A DNA stretch of 64,000 nt from the NCBI GenBank assembly GCA_017164015.1, contig CP071065.1:4565918-4629917 (forward strand), read 5' to 3'. The stretch's first letter is position 1, and the number at the start of each line of letters is the position of its first letter. This stretch comes from Nostoc sp. UHCC 0702. Lineage in GTDB: Bacteria; Cyanobacteriota; Cyanobacteriia; Cyanobacteriales; Nostocaceae. Below are positions 9,687 through 18,255 of the stretch, one piece after another. The position numbers and the translations under genes were made by a program. The notes below the pieces were generated by a model. It saw only the letters and a list, made by a program, of their open reading frames with translations. It searched no databases and had not been told where the DNA came from.

Positions 9687-10124
9687 TTAAGATATTGTCC
9701 AATCTTCTATTTGTAAATTAGGGACTTTGGCAAAATCTTTAGTATTGCGTGTCACCAAAATAGCGTTTATAGAAAGTGTAATTGCAGCAATACGTAAATC
9801 TCTCGTACCTATACGAATTCTCTGACTAACTAATTCTTGATAACAATTATAAGCAGGCAGGTCAAAGTCAAGTAATTTCAGCTTGTTGAGGTATTCCACT
9901 CCATCTCTTAATCCTTTGTAAGCCAGTATAAGTCTTTCAGACTGGGAAGGTTGATCGTTATACTTATTAATCACATTCAGCCATCCTTTCATTTGCTTTT
10001 CCAACGTCACAACTGTTATGGCTGTATTTGCAAAATTAATTTGATTGATGCGCTGTTGAACAATTGGATGTTCTCTTTGAAAAAGTGATAAATGGTCGGT
10101 ATCCAGCACCCAAATAATAGTCAC
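9687..10124 (-). CDS. PIN-domain ribonuclease toxin (VapC-like)
   Basis: 145 residues, the usual size of PIN toxins. The acidic active-site residues are in place: Asp8 (VLDTDHL), Glu42 (VTLEKQ), Asp109 (TRDLRIA) and Asp130 (TRNTKDF). Family members are metal-dependent endoribonucleases that cut tRNA or other RNA when not held by their antitoxin. The ATG overlaps the stop of the upstream gene by four bases, the arrangement of translationally coupled toxin-antitoxin pairs. A broken second copy of the 5' part lies at 8976-9100. The RNA target cannot be predicted from sequence. Confidence 0.88.
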   Translation of the reverse strand: MTIIWVLDTDHLSLFQREHPIVQQRINQINFANTAITVVTLEKQMKGWLNVINKYNDQPSQSERLILAYKGLRDGVEYLNKLKLLDFDLPAYNCYQELVSQRIRIGTRDLRIAAITLSINAILVTRNTKDFAKVPNLQIEDWTIS

Positions 10125-10504
10125 TTTACCTCGGATTCTGCATCGATCTGTCTATAATATTCCTCCATTTCTGCATCAATTTGACGGCGTTCTGCCTCTA
10201 TCTCAGCCAGTACCTCATCAAAAAGTGGATTATCCTTGTACATACCAGCTACTTTCATCCAAGGATTATCTGTTTGAGGACAATCTATTTCTAAAGTAAC
10301 TATTTTTGAATTTTTTAAACGTTTTTGCAAAAGCTGCTGTAAATTCTCCAAAGCTTCATTTTCAGTTTTACCTGAACTTTTACAGTCTGATAAGCCTAGT
10401 ACCACTGCACTAAATCTACCATCTTGCTCATTTTCAACCAGCACACCATAACTTAGCTTTGAAGTGTCTGTATCAGAATTTGTTGAAGGGCTAAAATTAA
10501 TCAT
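10121..10504 (-). CDS. Antitoxin partner of the PIN toxin, HicB-like N-terminal domain
   Basis: 127 residues. About 18-75 look like the HicB fold (YGVLVENEQDGRFSAVVLGL, then a helix ENEALENLQQLLQKRL). The C-terminal part is strongly acidic and helical (MYKDNPLFDEVLAEIEAERR), as in peptides that wrap around a PIN toxin. It overlaps the toxin by ATGA and comes first in the pair, so it is inferred to neutralise the toxin and perhaps repress its own promoter. No classical DNA-binding motif is obvious. The last 30 residues contain a short duplicated stretch (RQIDAE twice). Confidence 0.75.
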   Translation of the reverse strand: MINFSPSTNSDTDTSKLSYGVLVENEQDGRFSAVVLGLSDCKSSGKTENEALENLQQLLQKRLKNSKIVTLEIDCPQTDNPWMKVAGMYKDNPLFDEVLAEIEAERRQIDAEMEEYYRQIDAESEVK

Positions 10505-10542
10505 AGTTTTTTACGTTTATTTATATGTTTTAATTTTAAATA

Positions 10543-10652
10543 TATTCCTCAACTTTGCGAGCATGTCAGTTTCACAGTTGATGCTCACTACTTCCATCAC
10601 CAGTTTAAGCGATCGCAAAGAGCGTAATTACGGTTTCTCACTGCCAAATGGT
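10543..10652 (-). pseudogene. Fragment of a Uma2-type nuclease gene
   Basis: About 110 bases match 10887-10995 inside the intact Uma2 gene downstream (CAACTTT, CAGTTTC, ACTTCCA(T/C)CACCAGTTTAA and TAATTACGG in the same order). It covers the catalytic core region only, the part encoding EVVSSNWETDY, and has no start or end. It contains a HIP1 octamer that the intact gene lacks at that point. A shorter match (about 25 bases) also sits at 11517-11541. Confidence 0.65.
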
Positions 10653-10675
10653 CGGTTTTCTTCTGCAATTAACAC

Positions 10676-11290
10676 TTAACGAGGTAGAATATCATCTAAG
10701 CGAAGTTGAAGACTGGGCAAAAGCGGCGAATTTATTGATTGGTTTAGTCGGTATTGTTGTTGAGTATAGGTGTCTTCAACTAGTTGACAAACAGTGAAGG
10801 TAGGTTGTTTGGGCTTACCAATAAATGCTACACCGCCTAATCCTCGATAATCCACAATCCAATATTCAGGGATGCCTAAAAGTGCATATTCTTCAACTTT
10901 CCGCGCATAGTCAGTTTCCCAGTTGCTACTAACGACTTCCACCACCAGTTTAATTGAGCGTCCAAGAGTAATTACGGGTTCTCGCTGCCAGAGGGGTTCA
11001 TGGTGGAGAACGGTTTCATCGAGAACTACGACATCAGGACGATGAACTGTAGCTGTATCTGCAAAGGGGTAAATTAAACAAGTGCGAGGAATAAACCAGG
11101 GGAGTTGTTCTGCAACTAGGTAGATTCCTATTTGGGTTGCAAGTTTGCCACTCACCGTTTCATGGGGGCCAGTGGGTTCCATGTCAATTAGTTCTCCATC
11201 TGCCAGTTCGTAGCGGGGATTGTCTCGGTATTGCGAGAGAAAATCTTTAAATGTCAGGGCTTTTGGGGAGATATATGTCATAAAAGTCAA
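10676..11290 (-). CDS. Uma2-family (DUF820) putative endonuclease
   Basis: 204 residues, full length for the family. The PD-(D/E)XK-like core is visible: Asp86 in RPDVVVLDE, Glu118 in LVVEVVSSNWETDY, then Lys131 and PEYWIVDY (141-148). Uma2 proteins are extremely numerous in filamentous cyanobacteria. They are classed as putative restriction-type endonucleases, but no activity is firmly assigned. The gene stands alone between two toxin-antitoxin pairs. Partial copies of its core occur nearby (10543-10652 and 11517-11541), which suggests repeated duplication and loss. Confidence 0.88.
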   Translation of the reverse strand: MTFMTYISPKALTFKDFLSQYRDNPRYELADGELIDMEPTGPHETVSGKLATQIGIYLVAEQLPWFIPRTCLIYPFADTATVHRPDVVVLDETVLHHEPLWQREPVITLGRSIKLVVEVVSSNWETDYARKVEEYALLGIPEYWIVDYRGLGGVAFIGKPKQPTFTVCQLVEDTYTQQQYRLNQSINSPLLPSLQLRLDDILPR

Positions 11291-11528
11291 TCTCCTGAAG
11301 GCAAGTTGTTTTGATTATAAGTTAGAAGCAAACCTCTACTGACCTCGATGCCAAGAGTGTTGTTTTCTGCGCTGGGGTTAAACCTGTTACACTCAAGTCA
11401 AGAAAAAATATGCTGAAATTTAGCGATCGCATCTGATACTTGATTACGGGCGATGTCTGGCGATAATAAGCAAAACTTCTACGCAATTCTGGTGATAGGG
11501 TTAAAGCAGGCGATCGCAAAGAGGGTAA

Positions 11529-11978
11529 TTACGGGTTCTCGCTTTCCAACTCACACATCACCAAAACCCTCAACTCCGTCACCCGCTTCAAAGCTGCATC
11601 ATTGGTCAAAAACGCTTGACAACCAGCTATTAAAGCCGCCGCCACCTGCAACGCATCGGGTAACTGAAGATTATAATGTACCCTAATTCTCGCAGCTTCT
11701 CGCGCAATAGCAGCATTAATCTCTACAAAAACTACTTCTTCTTGTTGCAACACATCGACAAAAGCTTGCTCTAAATCAGCTAACCCCAGACGTATAGCAC
11801 CTACCAAGCACTCTGATAACGTTATCCCAGATACTACTGCTGTAATGTCAGCTGACAATCGCTCAAAAATTGGATCGACTAAATCCACAAACTGCGGATT
11901 CCGTTCGACAAAATAAATTACAGGTGCTGTATCGAGAAACAAGCGAGAAACATTTGCTAACGCATCACTAATCCTCAT
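11529..11978 (-). CDS. PIN-domain ribonuclease toxin (VapC-like)
   Basis: 149 residues with the four expected acidic positions: Asp16 (FLDTAPVIYF), Glu56 (LSECLVG), Asp108 (LPDALQVAAA) and Asp127 (TNDAALKRV). It overlaps the upstream antitoxin by four bases (ATGA). The last codons (CELESENP) lie in DNA that matches the Uma2 gene core (GTAATTACGGGTTCTCGCT), so the 3' end may have been rewritten by a repeat insertion; the catalytic part is not affected. It is unrelated in detail to the PIN gene at 9687. Confidence 0.88.
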   Translation of the reverse strand: MRISDALANVSRLFLDTAPVIYFVERNPQFVDLVDPIFERLSADITAVVSGITLSECLVGAIRLGLADLEQAFVDVLQQEEVVFVEINAAIAREAARIRVHYNLQLPDALQVAAALIAGCQAFLTNDAALKRVTELRVLVMCELESENP

Positions 11979-12226
11979 TCCTCTGCTCGCAACAAACGTT
12001 CTCGACGCTCATCTCCTTCTTGTCGAGTCCGCGAAACCCATTCCTGAGCATCTTCACCCAATAGCGGATAGGGGGCCATACCTTTCAAATCGCTCCACGT
12101 GCGTTTTGGTTGAGCTTGGTTGATATGCTTTTTTATACGCTCCACCAAATGTCCCATAACCATCAATTGCTCTTCTGGAGTCAGTTGCTCAATCTCGCTT
12201 AAAATTTTTTCAAGTGACAGACTCAT
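11975..12226 (-). CDS. Antitoxin of the second PIN toxin (VapB-like)
   Basis: 83 residues from ATG 12226 (MSLSLEKILSEIEQL); a longer frame from 12274 is open, but the extra residues look non-coding. The N-terminal helices (about 1-35, LTPEEQLMVMGHLVERI) match the short helical antitoxins that precede PIN toxins in cyanobacteria. The C-terminal part is charged (SRTRQEGDERRERLL) and likely binds the toxin. It overlaps the toxin start by four bases. No HTH or ribbon-helix-helix motif is clear. Confidence 0.72.
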   Translation of the reverse strand: MSLSLEKILSEIEQLTPEEQLMVMGHLVERIKKHINQAQPKRTWSDLKGMAPYPLLGEDAQEWVSRTRQEGDERRERLLRAEE

Positions 12227-13005
12227 CAATCTAACCCTATATTCATAACTAAGTAGGTGGGTGAAAATAAACATGACTATGTTACGAAACGTAAATATAC
12301 CTGAAACCCTTACTACTGACCCTTACGGGTGACGCTCGCAAGCTCGCTAACGCTGCGAAGATCGCCAGTCGCTCATGGGGAGCCACTGCGGTGAGGCACT
12401 TGCTGTCTTGGCGGTTTCCGTCGATAGCAAAGTGCCTTTCCCGTTGGGTCTTGGGGTCTGGCCAAGTGGAGCAAGTGGCGTGGGAACCCCCTCTTGGCCG
12501 CGCTGGCTCACAACTAACAACTGACAACTGACGACCCTCACTAGTTAACATCTCGGCTTCGCTCGATGTTAAAGCTGAGCGAAGTCGAAGCTTTAACTTT
12601 ATTCGCACCGACCTACTTATTGTAAAGGCGATATCTGGCGACAAGCCGAAGAGTTTAAGCGATCGCCCCACCATAATCACAGTTTCTTGCTGCCAAAATT
12701 CCTATATTCATAACTCTTGTAGAGGCGATGTTTCTTGACTCGTTGTTGCAGCGTCTACGCATTAATTATGATGATGTCATAACAAGCCATGTCTAGCGAC
12801 AAGCCGCTTTGCGTCTACGCTTCTGAATTTTCTTCTTCACTAGTGTAAATAATTAGAGTTAGAGAACTCCAAAAATTAAATGAAGGAAATTCCTGCATTC
12901 AAGACAACTATAAAATTTCATCTTCCCCTGCTCCTCCTGCTTCCCCTGCTTCCCCTGCTTCCCCTGCTCACCAAAGCGATTGATTATTTTTTATTTGGAA
13001 GTCCC
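12227..13005. other. Repeat-filled intergenic stretch
   Basis: It contains G+C-rich repeat blocks (about 12325-12560, with strings such as CAAGTGGCGTGGGAACCCCC also found in other repeats), a copy of the GCGATCGCCCCACC repeat (about 12655-12800) and a 9-base tandem array (TTCCCCTGC type, 12921-12969) just before the end of the Rpn-type gene. Frames across 12282-12680 are read through these repeats and are rejected as genes. Confidence 0.55.
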
Positions 13006-13824
13006 TTACTGCTGGTTTTGCAACCAAACTGCTAAGTCGGATATCTCGGTAAAGTCAAACAGTGCATCGCTTAAATCATCTAGCTGGTTAATCGACAATG
13101 CTTGAAGTCGTTGTTGTAATTCAATAGAAATTGTGCCAAATCGCCGTGAAAGTAGGCGAGTTAAGGTTTGTAGTTTTCCTTTTTTAGCACCTTTTTCTAG
13201 TATTTCTTGATAAATTGGTGACTCTTCCATTAGTTCCTCCCTGAAATACTGGCGAATTAGTTGTTTATCGAACTTTAAAGCAGCTAGTACTTCTGTGCAA
13301 GCTGTGATGTTTTGTCGTTGTTCTGGTTCTTCGATTTTATCTATTTCTACAGCAACTTGTTCTAACAAAGCTGCTGGTGCATCTGTAGAAGCCAATACTG
13401 CTAATGGTAGCAGCGCGGGGTTAGCCAGAAGCGGTTGCGGGTCTTGCTCCCACAAGCGGATAATTCTATACTCATGTCTTGTCTTCCCAACTGCAAGCTC
13501 ATTGATGTAAACAGCAGGGGAATCTGTTTGTTTTAAGAAAATAACTACTTGTTCAATGGGACATTCGTATTTTCGATATATTCTCAACCAGTAATCCAGC
13601 ATCCTCACAGGGAGAGATGGTTTTGATTGAGGAATAGTTTGGAACTCCAAATGCAAAATGCTACCTAGTTCTGGTAGTTGAAATAAAGCATCAGAACGGA
13701 TTGGTTCTACACTTAATTCTGTGGGTAAAACCTGAATATTTGTTTCAGCAGAGTTCAGCAACCACTGTACAAAAGATGATGGATACTCAGATGTCAAAAA
13801 TCGGCAAATGCTATCGTATGCCAA
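13006..13824 (-). CDS. Rpn-family PD-(D/E)XK putative nuclease with DUF4351-like tail
   Basis: 272 residues. The N-terminal nuclease-like domain (about 1-190) has Asp45 in RSDALFQL, the E-x-Q pair Glu60/Gln62 in LHLEFQT, and a conserved PVRMLDYWLRIYRKY helix (72-86). The C-terminal helical domain (about 205-268; LLSRRFGTISIELQQRLQAL) matches the DUF4351 type. Rpn/YhgA-like proteins are known to promote RecA-independent recombination in E. coli; in cyanobacteria they are abundant and their role is unproven. A decayed relative lies just upstream (13916-14151), which suggests a former tandem pair. Confidence 0.82.
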   Translation of the reverse strand: MAYDSICRFLTSEYPSSFVQWLLNSAETNIQVLPTELSVEPIRSDALFQLPELGSILHLEFQTIPQSKPSLPVRMLDYWLRIYRKYECPIEQVVIFLKQTDSPAVYINELAVGKTRHEYRIIRLWEQDPQPLLANPALLPLAVLASTDAPAALLEQVAVEIDKIEEPEQRQNITACTEVLAALKFDKQLIRQYFREELMEESPIYQEILEKGAKKGKLQTLTRLLSRRFGTISIELQQRLQALSINQLDDLSDALFDFTEISDLAVWLQNQQ

Positions 13825-13915
13825 GGGTATTTATTTAAAATGTACAAAACAAATTTTAGTACAAAAACTTTGCCAGCATAGTCAGTTTGCTAGTTTGCGT
13901 TTATCCTCACAAAAT

Positions 13916-14151
13916 CTAAACAAATTCATCTAAAGAATTAACAGCGATCGCTGCATCCATTAAAATTTCTAGTTGCTCTAAACTCTCACCCTCAAGCCTT
14001 GCTTGTAATTGTTGGGGAATTTCGCCAAAACGCAGTTCAATACCCGCATTAATTGCCGTCGCGCACCTTGCTGAAGACCTTCCTCTCGTCCTCTTTGCTC
14101 ACCTTCGGCGAAAATTTCTTGATACCAAAGCGATTCTTGCAATACTGCCAT
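13916..14151 (-). pseudogene. C-terminal remnant of an Rpn-type gene, frameshifted
   Basis: On the minus strand, ATG 14151 begins MAVLQESLWYQEIFAEGEQR and continues GREEGLQQGARR. The expected continuation (GIELRFGEIPQQLQARL..., ending LDEFV and a stop at 13916) is in another frame. The two halves join into the typical tail of this nuclease family, and the nuclease domain is missing. It is therefore a decayed copy related to 13006-13824. Confidence 0.75.
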
Positions 14152-14400
14152 ATCTCACCTCATGATTTGTTGCACTAAAGGCGTATAGCGTCACCAGGCT
14201 TACCAGAAGCGACTTCGTTTTAGCCGATACAATAAAATATATGGTAATTTAAAGTTGTGTAAAACTAATTGTTAGTTAAGCTAATTAAGTACCACCCTGT
14301 GTAGCATTCAATAATTTAAACTGTCCATTGCTGACTACTAACTTAAGTTGACCATACCTAAAAAAAACAAGATTGAACCTGCATAGCTCAAGGCATAAAC

Positions 14401-15234
14401 ATGACAAAAGAAATAACGCGCCGCAACTTTATCGCAACTGCTACCCTTGCCACAGGTTTTGCTCTGGCAGTACAACCTATTTCTGCTAACACCATCGCCA
14501 CCGATGCTAAAGGATTAATCGCGGGTGCGGTGAAAATTCCTGTTTCAGATGGTGAAATTCCAGCTTACAGGGCGCAGCCTGCCACTGATGGAAAATTCCC
14601 AATTGTGCTAGTGATTCAAGAAATCTTTGGCGTACATGAGCATATTCAAGATGTCTGTCGGCGCTTTGCCAAGTTGGGATATGTAGCGATCGCACCGGAA
14701 TTATTTGTACGTCAAGGCGATGTCTCTAAATTAAGCAGTATAGACGAAATTCGCCCAATTGTGGCAAAAGTGCCAGATGCCCAAGTACTATCTGACCTTG
14801 ATGCTACGGTAAACTGGGCTGTGAAGTCAGCTAAGGGAAAAGCTGATAAAGTAGGCATTACCGGTTTTTGCTGGGGTGGTAGGATTACTTGGCTGTACGC
14901 CGCACACAATCCCAAAGTGAAAGCAGGTGTGGCGTGGTACGGGCGACTGGTGGGTGATGTCACCAAACTTCAGCCTAAGTATCCTGTTGATATTGCCTCG
15001 ACGCTTTCTGTACCCGTTCTTGGACTTTACGGCGGCAAAGACACGGGTATTCCCTTAAATACAGTCGAGCAGATGCGCGATCGCTTAAAATCTAGCAGCA
15101 GCAAATCTGAAATCATCGTCTACCCCGATGCACCCCACGCCTTTTTTGCCGATTATCGTCCTTCTTATCGCCAAAAAGAAGCTCGTGATGGTTGGAAACG
15201 TCTGTGGGTATGGTTTAAAGAGCATGGGTTGTAA
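14401..15234 (+). CDS. Dienelactone hydrolase-family protein, Tat-exported
   Basis: 277 residues. A twin-arginine signal is visible (ITRRNFIATATLATGFALA, Arg7-Arg8) with likely cleavage after ISA near residue 29, so a folded protein in the periplasm or lumen is expected. The alpha/beta-hydrolase part has the family triad: Cys157 in GFCWGGR, Asp214 in GGKDTGIP and His246 in APHAFFADYR. Family members hydrolyse lactone or ester substrates, but the substrate here is unknown. No operon partner is evident. The gene is intact, with a start supported by the signal peptide position. Confidence 0.9.
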   Translation: MTKEITRRNFIATATLATGFALAVQPISANTIATDAKGLIAGAVKIPVSDGEIPAYRAQPATDGKFPIVLVIQEIFGVHEHIQDVCRRFAKLGYVAIAPELFVRQGDVSKLSSIDEIRPIVAKVPDAQVLSDLDATVNWAVKSAKGKADKVGITGFCWGGRITWLYAAHNPKVKAGVAWYGRLVGDVTKLQPKYPVDIASTLSVPVLGLYGGKDTGIPLNTVEQMRDRLKSSSSKSEIIVYPDAPHAFFADYRPSYRQKEARDGWKRLWVWFKEHGL

Positions 15235-15346
15235 ATAGATTTCATTAGAAGCAAAATTTAAAATTTGGTCTTATACAAAAATTGTTGACTGATGGCTGAT
15301 GACTGTAGTCATCAATCATTAATCATCAGTCATCAAGGAGGCATTA

Positions 15347-16067
15347 GTGAGGGGCTGGCTGAAAAAGAATATTTATTTTTATTTACCGGCATTCAAGTCG
15401 CGTAATTTTCGACTCTTCTTTGGTGGACAAACGCTGTCTCTGTCAGGGACTTTCATGACCCAGGTGACAATTTCCTGGTTAATGTATGACCTGACTCATT
15501 CTCCTTGGTTGTTGGGTTTAAATGGGTTTCTGCAATTTATACCCACATTAATTTTGACTCCATTTTCAGGAGTTTTATCTGATCGCTGGAGTCGGCGAGA
15601 TTTGCTGATACTGGTGCAATTGCTGGGAATTATCGTCTCGCTAACCATAACGATACTCACCTTTTTAGGGTTTGTCGATTTCTGGTTGCTGTTGATTGTC
15701 AGTATTCTGGGGGGATTGTTGAAGGGATTGGATATGCCCGTGCGGTATGCGATCGTCATTGAAACAGTGGACGATCGCGCTGATTTGGGCAACGCGATCG
15801 CTCTTTATTCGGGTATGTTGAGTAGTTCTCTATTAATCGGGCCTGCGATCGAGTCTCTATTCTCTGGCTATGATTGGTACACTGCCTTTGGGTAACTTGG
15901 TGGTGGGGACTCTTGCACAGTACATCGGTGCTACAAATACGGTGATTGGGTGTGGTATTGTTTGCCTTTTAGAATCGGTCTGGTTTTTTCGACAATTACC
16001 GATTTTGACAAGTTGGATTAAGCAAAAAACCAATTCAAGCAGCGATTTATCTCAACCTGCGACATAA
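15347..16067 (+). pseudogene. MFS exporter gene with large internal deletion
   Basis: The first frame (GTG 15347, after AAGGAGG) encodes the N-terminal half of an MFS transporter of the EntS/MFS_3 type: SRNFRLFFGGQTLSLSGTFM, GVLSDRWSRRDLL, GLDMPVRYAIVIE and LIGPAI. At 15845-15851 (GCGATCG) the sequence jumps to the C-terminal part, which reads on only in the +1 frame (SLYSLAMIGTLPLGNLVVGT, ending 16067). Family members have about 400-430 residues, so roughly 170-190 residues are missing from the middle. The junction lies in a HIP1-like GCGATCG, which suggests deletion by recombination between two such sites. The product cannot be a working transporter. Confidence 0.85.
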
Positions 16068-16251
16068 TCAGTTCTATCAAATCGGTGTCCGTATTCATTG
16101 TTCTTGACCATTTAATAAACAGCACTACGGTTACAGTCAACTTGGAAAAATGATTGCGTTTTACTAGATTAACTCTCGTTTTTGTAACAGTACTACCTCA
16201 TACTGGTTCCTATGAAATGATTAGTATAGTTGAATTTTTGGGAAAACCTGC

Positions 16252-18255
16252 ATGAGCATTGAATTTGGCCGCGAAATCTGTGGAAATCTTGCTACAGCAG
16301 AAGTGCGGGAGTGGTTAGTAACCAATGGTAAGGGTAGTTATGCTTCTGGGACAGTAGCAGGTACTCTCACAAGATGTTATCATGGCTTACTCGTAGCAGC
16401 ACTCAAACCGCCAGTAGAACGTACAGTATTACTCACCAAACTTGATGAAACTGCACAATATAACAATCATTCCTATAGTCTTTATACTAACCGTTGGGCT
16501 GGGGAATTGATCAATCCTCATGGTTATGTGAATATCGAAAGATTCCACCTAGAAGGAACAACCCCTGTATGGGATTTTGTGTTTGAAGATGCTTTGTTAG
16601 AGAAGCGCATCTGGATGGAACCAGGAGCAGATACAACATATATTCACTATCAATTGAAACGAGGCAGTCAACCATTAACTCTATCAATCAAAGCTTTAGT
16701 AAACTATCGGGATTATCATAGCAAAACCAAAGCCGGAAGTTGGAGGATGAAAATTGATAGTATTACTAATGGGCTAGGTATCACAGCTTTTAATCAAGCT
16801 AGAACTTTGTTTTTATTAGCTGATAATGCTAGTATTTTGCCTGGGAGTGGGGACGACTGGTATAGAAATTTTGCGTTAACAGCAGAACGCGATCGCGGGT
16901 TAGATGACATTGACGATAATCTGTTTGTAGGTACTTTTGAAGCCACCATTCCACCAGGAGGAACGTTCACCTTTATAGCCAGCACTGAAACAAACCCAAA
17001 TTTAAATGCTGCTGCTGCCTTAGAAAGGCGCAATCAATATGAACAAAAATTGTTACAACGTTGGCAAGTAGCTAACCCCAAAATTAATCAAACTCCTGAT
17101 TGGGTGAATCAATTAGTACTTGCTGCTGATCAGTTTATTGTTGATCGCCCACTACCAGATAATCCAGATGGTAAAACAGTCATCGCAGGCTACCATTGGT
17201 TTACCGATTGGGGCCGCGACACCATGATTAGTCTACCTGGTCTAACTCTGGCTACCGGTCGTCCAGAAATTGCAGGCTCAATTATTCGCACCTTTGCTAA
17301 ATACATTAATCGCGGCATGTTGCCGAATGTTTTTCCTGATAGTAACAGAGAACTAACAGACAATGACTACAATACTGTTGATGCGACCCTGTGGTTTTTT
17401 GAAGCAATTCGTAGCTATTATGCCGCAACTCAGGACAAGCAGTTATTAGAAGAACTGTTCCCCAAACTAGGGGAAATTATCGACGCACACATTCAAGGAA
17501 CGCGTTATCAAATCAAACTTGATCCTGAAGATGGGTTAATTTATGCTGGTCAGGACGGTGTACAACTCACTTGGATGGATGCCAAAATAGGAGACTGGGT
17601 GGTTACTCCTCGCATTGGTAAACCCATAGAAATTAATGCTCTCTGGTATAATGCTTTACAAACGATGTCGGAATTTGCCCAACATCTGCAAAAACCCTCC
17701 CAACAGTACGATCAACTTGCTAAGTTAACTCTGCAAGGATTTCAGCGCTTTTGGAATAGTGCCAAGGGTTATTGTTTCGATGTCTTGGATAGTCCTAGTG
17801 GTAACGATGACTCATTACGACCTAACCAAATTTTTGCCGTATCCTTACCAAAAAGCCCTCTTACACCAGAACAACAGCAGCAAGTTGTTGAAGTCTGCGG
17901 GCAATCTCTCCTGACTTCTTACGGTTTGCGTAGCCTCGCTACTGATAATCCTGAATACGAAGGTTTTTATGGGGGAGATCAATATCACCGTGATAAAGTC
18001 TATCACCAAGGAACTGTTTGGGGATGGCTAATTGGGCCATTTGTTCTTGCTCACTTCAATGTTTTCCAAGATCCAGCATTAGCTCGTCAGTTCCTAGAAC
18101 CCATCAAGCATCATATAACAAATGCCGGATTGGGAACCATCAGCGAAATCTTCAATGGTGACTTACCGATAGAACCTAAAGGTTGTATCGCTCAAGCTTG
18201 GTCAGTTGCAGAAGTGCTACGTGCTTGGCTAGCCACTGATGTCGCCTCCAGTTAA
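16252..18255 (+). CDS. Glycogen debranching enzyme, amylo-alpha-1,6-glucosidase type
   Basis: 667 residues. The N-terminal beta-rich domain (about 1-270; LVTNGKGSYASGTVAGTLTR) and the (alpha/alpha)6 catalytic domain (about 300-660) match the archaeal-type GDE family. Key stretches are YHWFTDWGRDTMISLPGLTL near 314-333, with the conserved WGRD, NDYNTVDATLWFFEA, and HQGTVWGWLIGPF near 585-597. The enzyme removes alpha-1,6 branches during glycogen breakdown in the cytoplasm. Two GH13 enzymes lie within 15 kb, which fits a storage-glucan neighbourhood, but they are not in one operon. No signal peptide. Confidence 0.92.
   Translation: MSIEFGREICGNLATAEVREWLVTNGKGSYASGTVAGTLTRCYHGLLVAALKPPVERTVLLTKLDETAQYNNHSYSLYTNRWAGELINPHGYVNIERFHLEGTTPVWDFVFEDALLEKRIWMEPGADTTYIHYQLKRGSQPLTLSIKALVNYRDYHSKTKAGSWRMKIDSITNGLGITAFNQARTLFLLADNASILPGSGDDWYRNFALTAERDRGLDDIDDNLFVGTFEATIPPGGTFTFIASTETNPNLNAAAALERRNQYEQKLLQRWQVANPKINQTPDWVNQLVLAADQFIVDRPLPDNPDGKTVIAGYHWFTDWGRDTMISLPGLTLATGRPEIAGSIIRTFAKYINRGMLPNVFPDSNRELTDNDYNTVDATLWFFEAIRSYYAATQDKQLLEELFPKLGEIIDAHIQGTRYQIKLDPEDGLIYAGQDGVQLTWMDAKIGDWVVTPRIGKPIEINALWYNALQTMSEFAQHLQKPSQQYDQLAKLTLQGFQRFWNSAKGYCFDVLDSPSGNDDSLRPNQIFAVSLPKSPLTPEQQQQVVEVCGQSLLTSYGLRSLATDNPEYEGFYGGDQYHRDKVYHQGTVWGWLIGPFVLAHFNVFQDPALARQFLEPIKHHITNAGLGTISEIFNGDLPIEPKGCIAQAWSVAEVLRAWLATDVASS

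Noticed and set aside
12282..12680. Frames on the minus strand
   Set aside because: Composed of G+C-rich dispersed repeats; no protein-like conservation visible.
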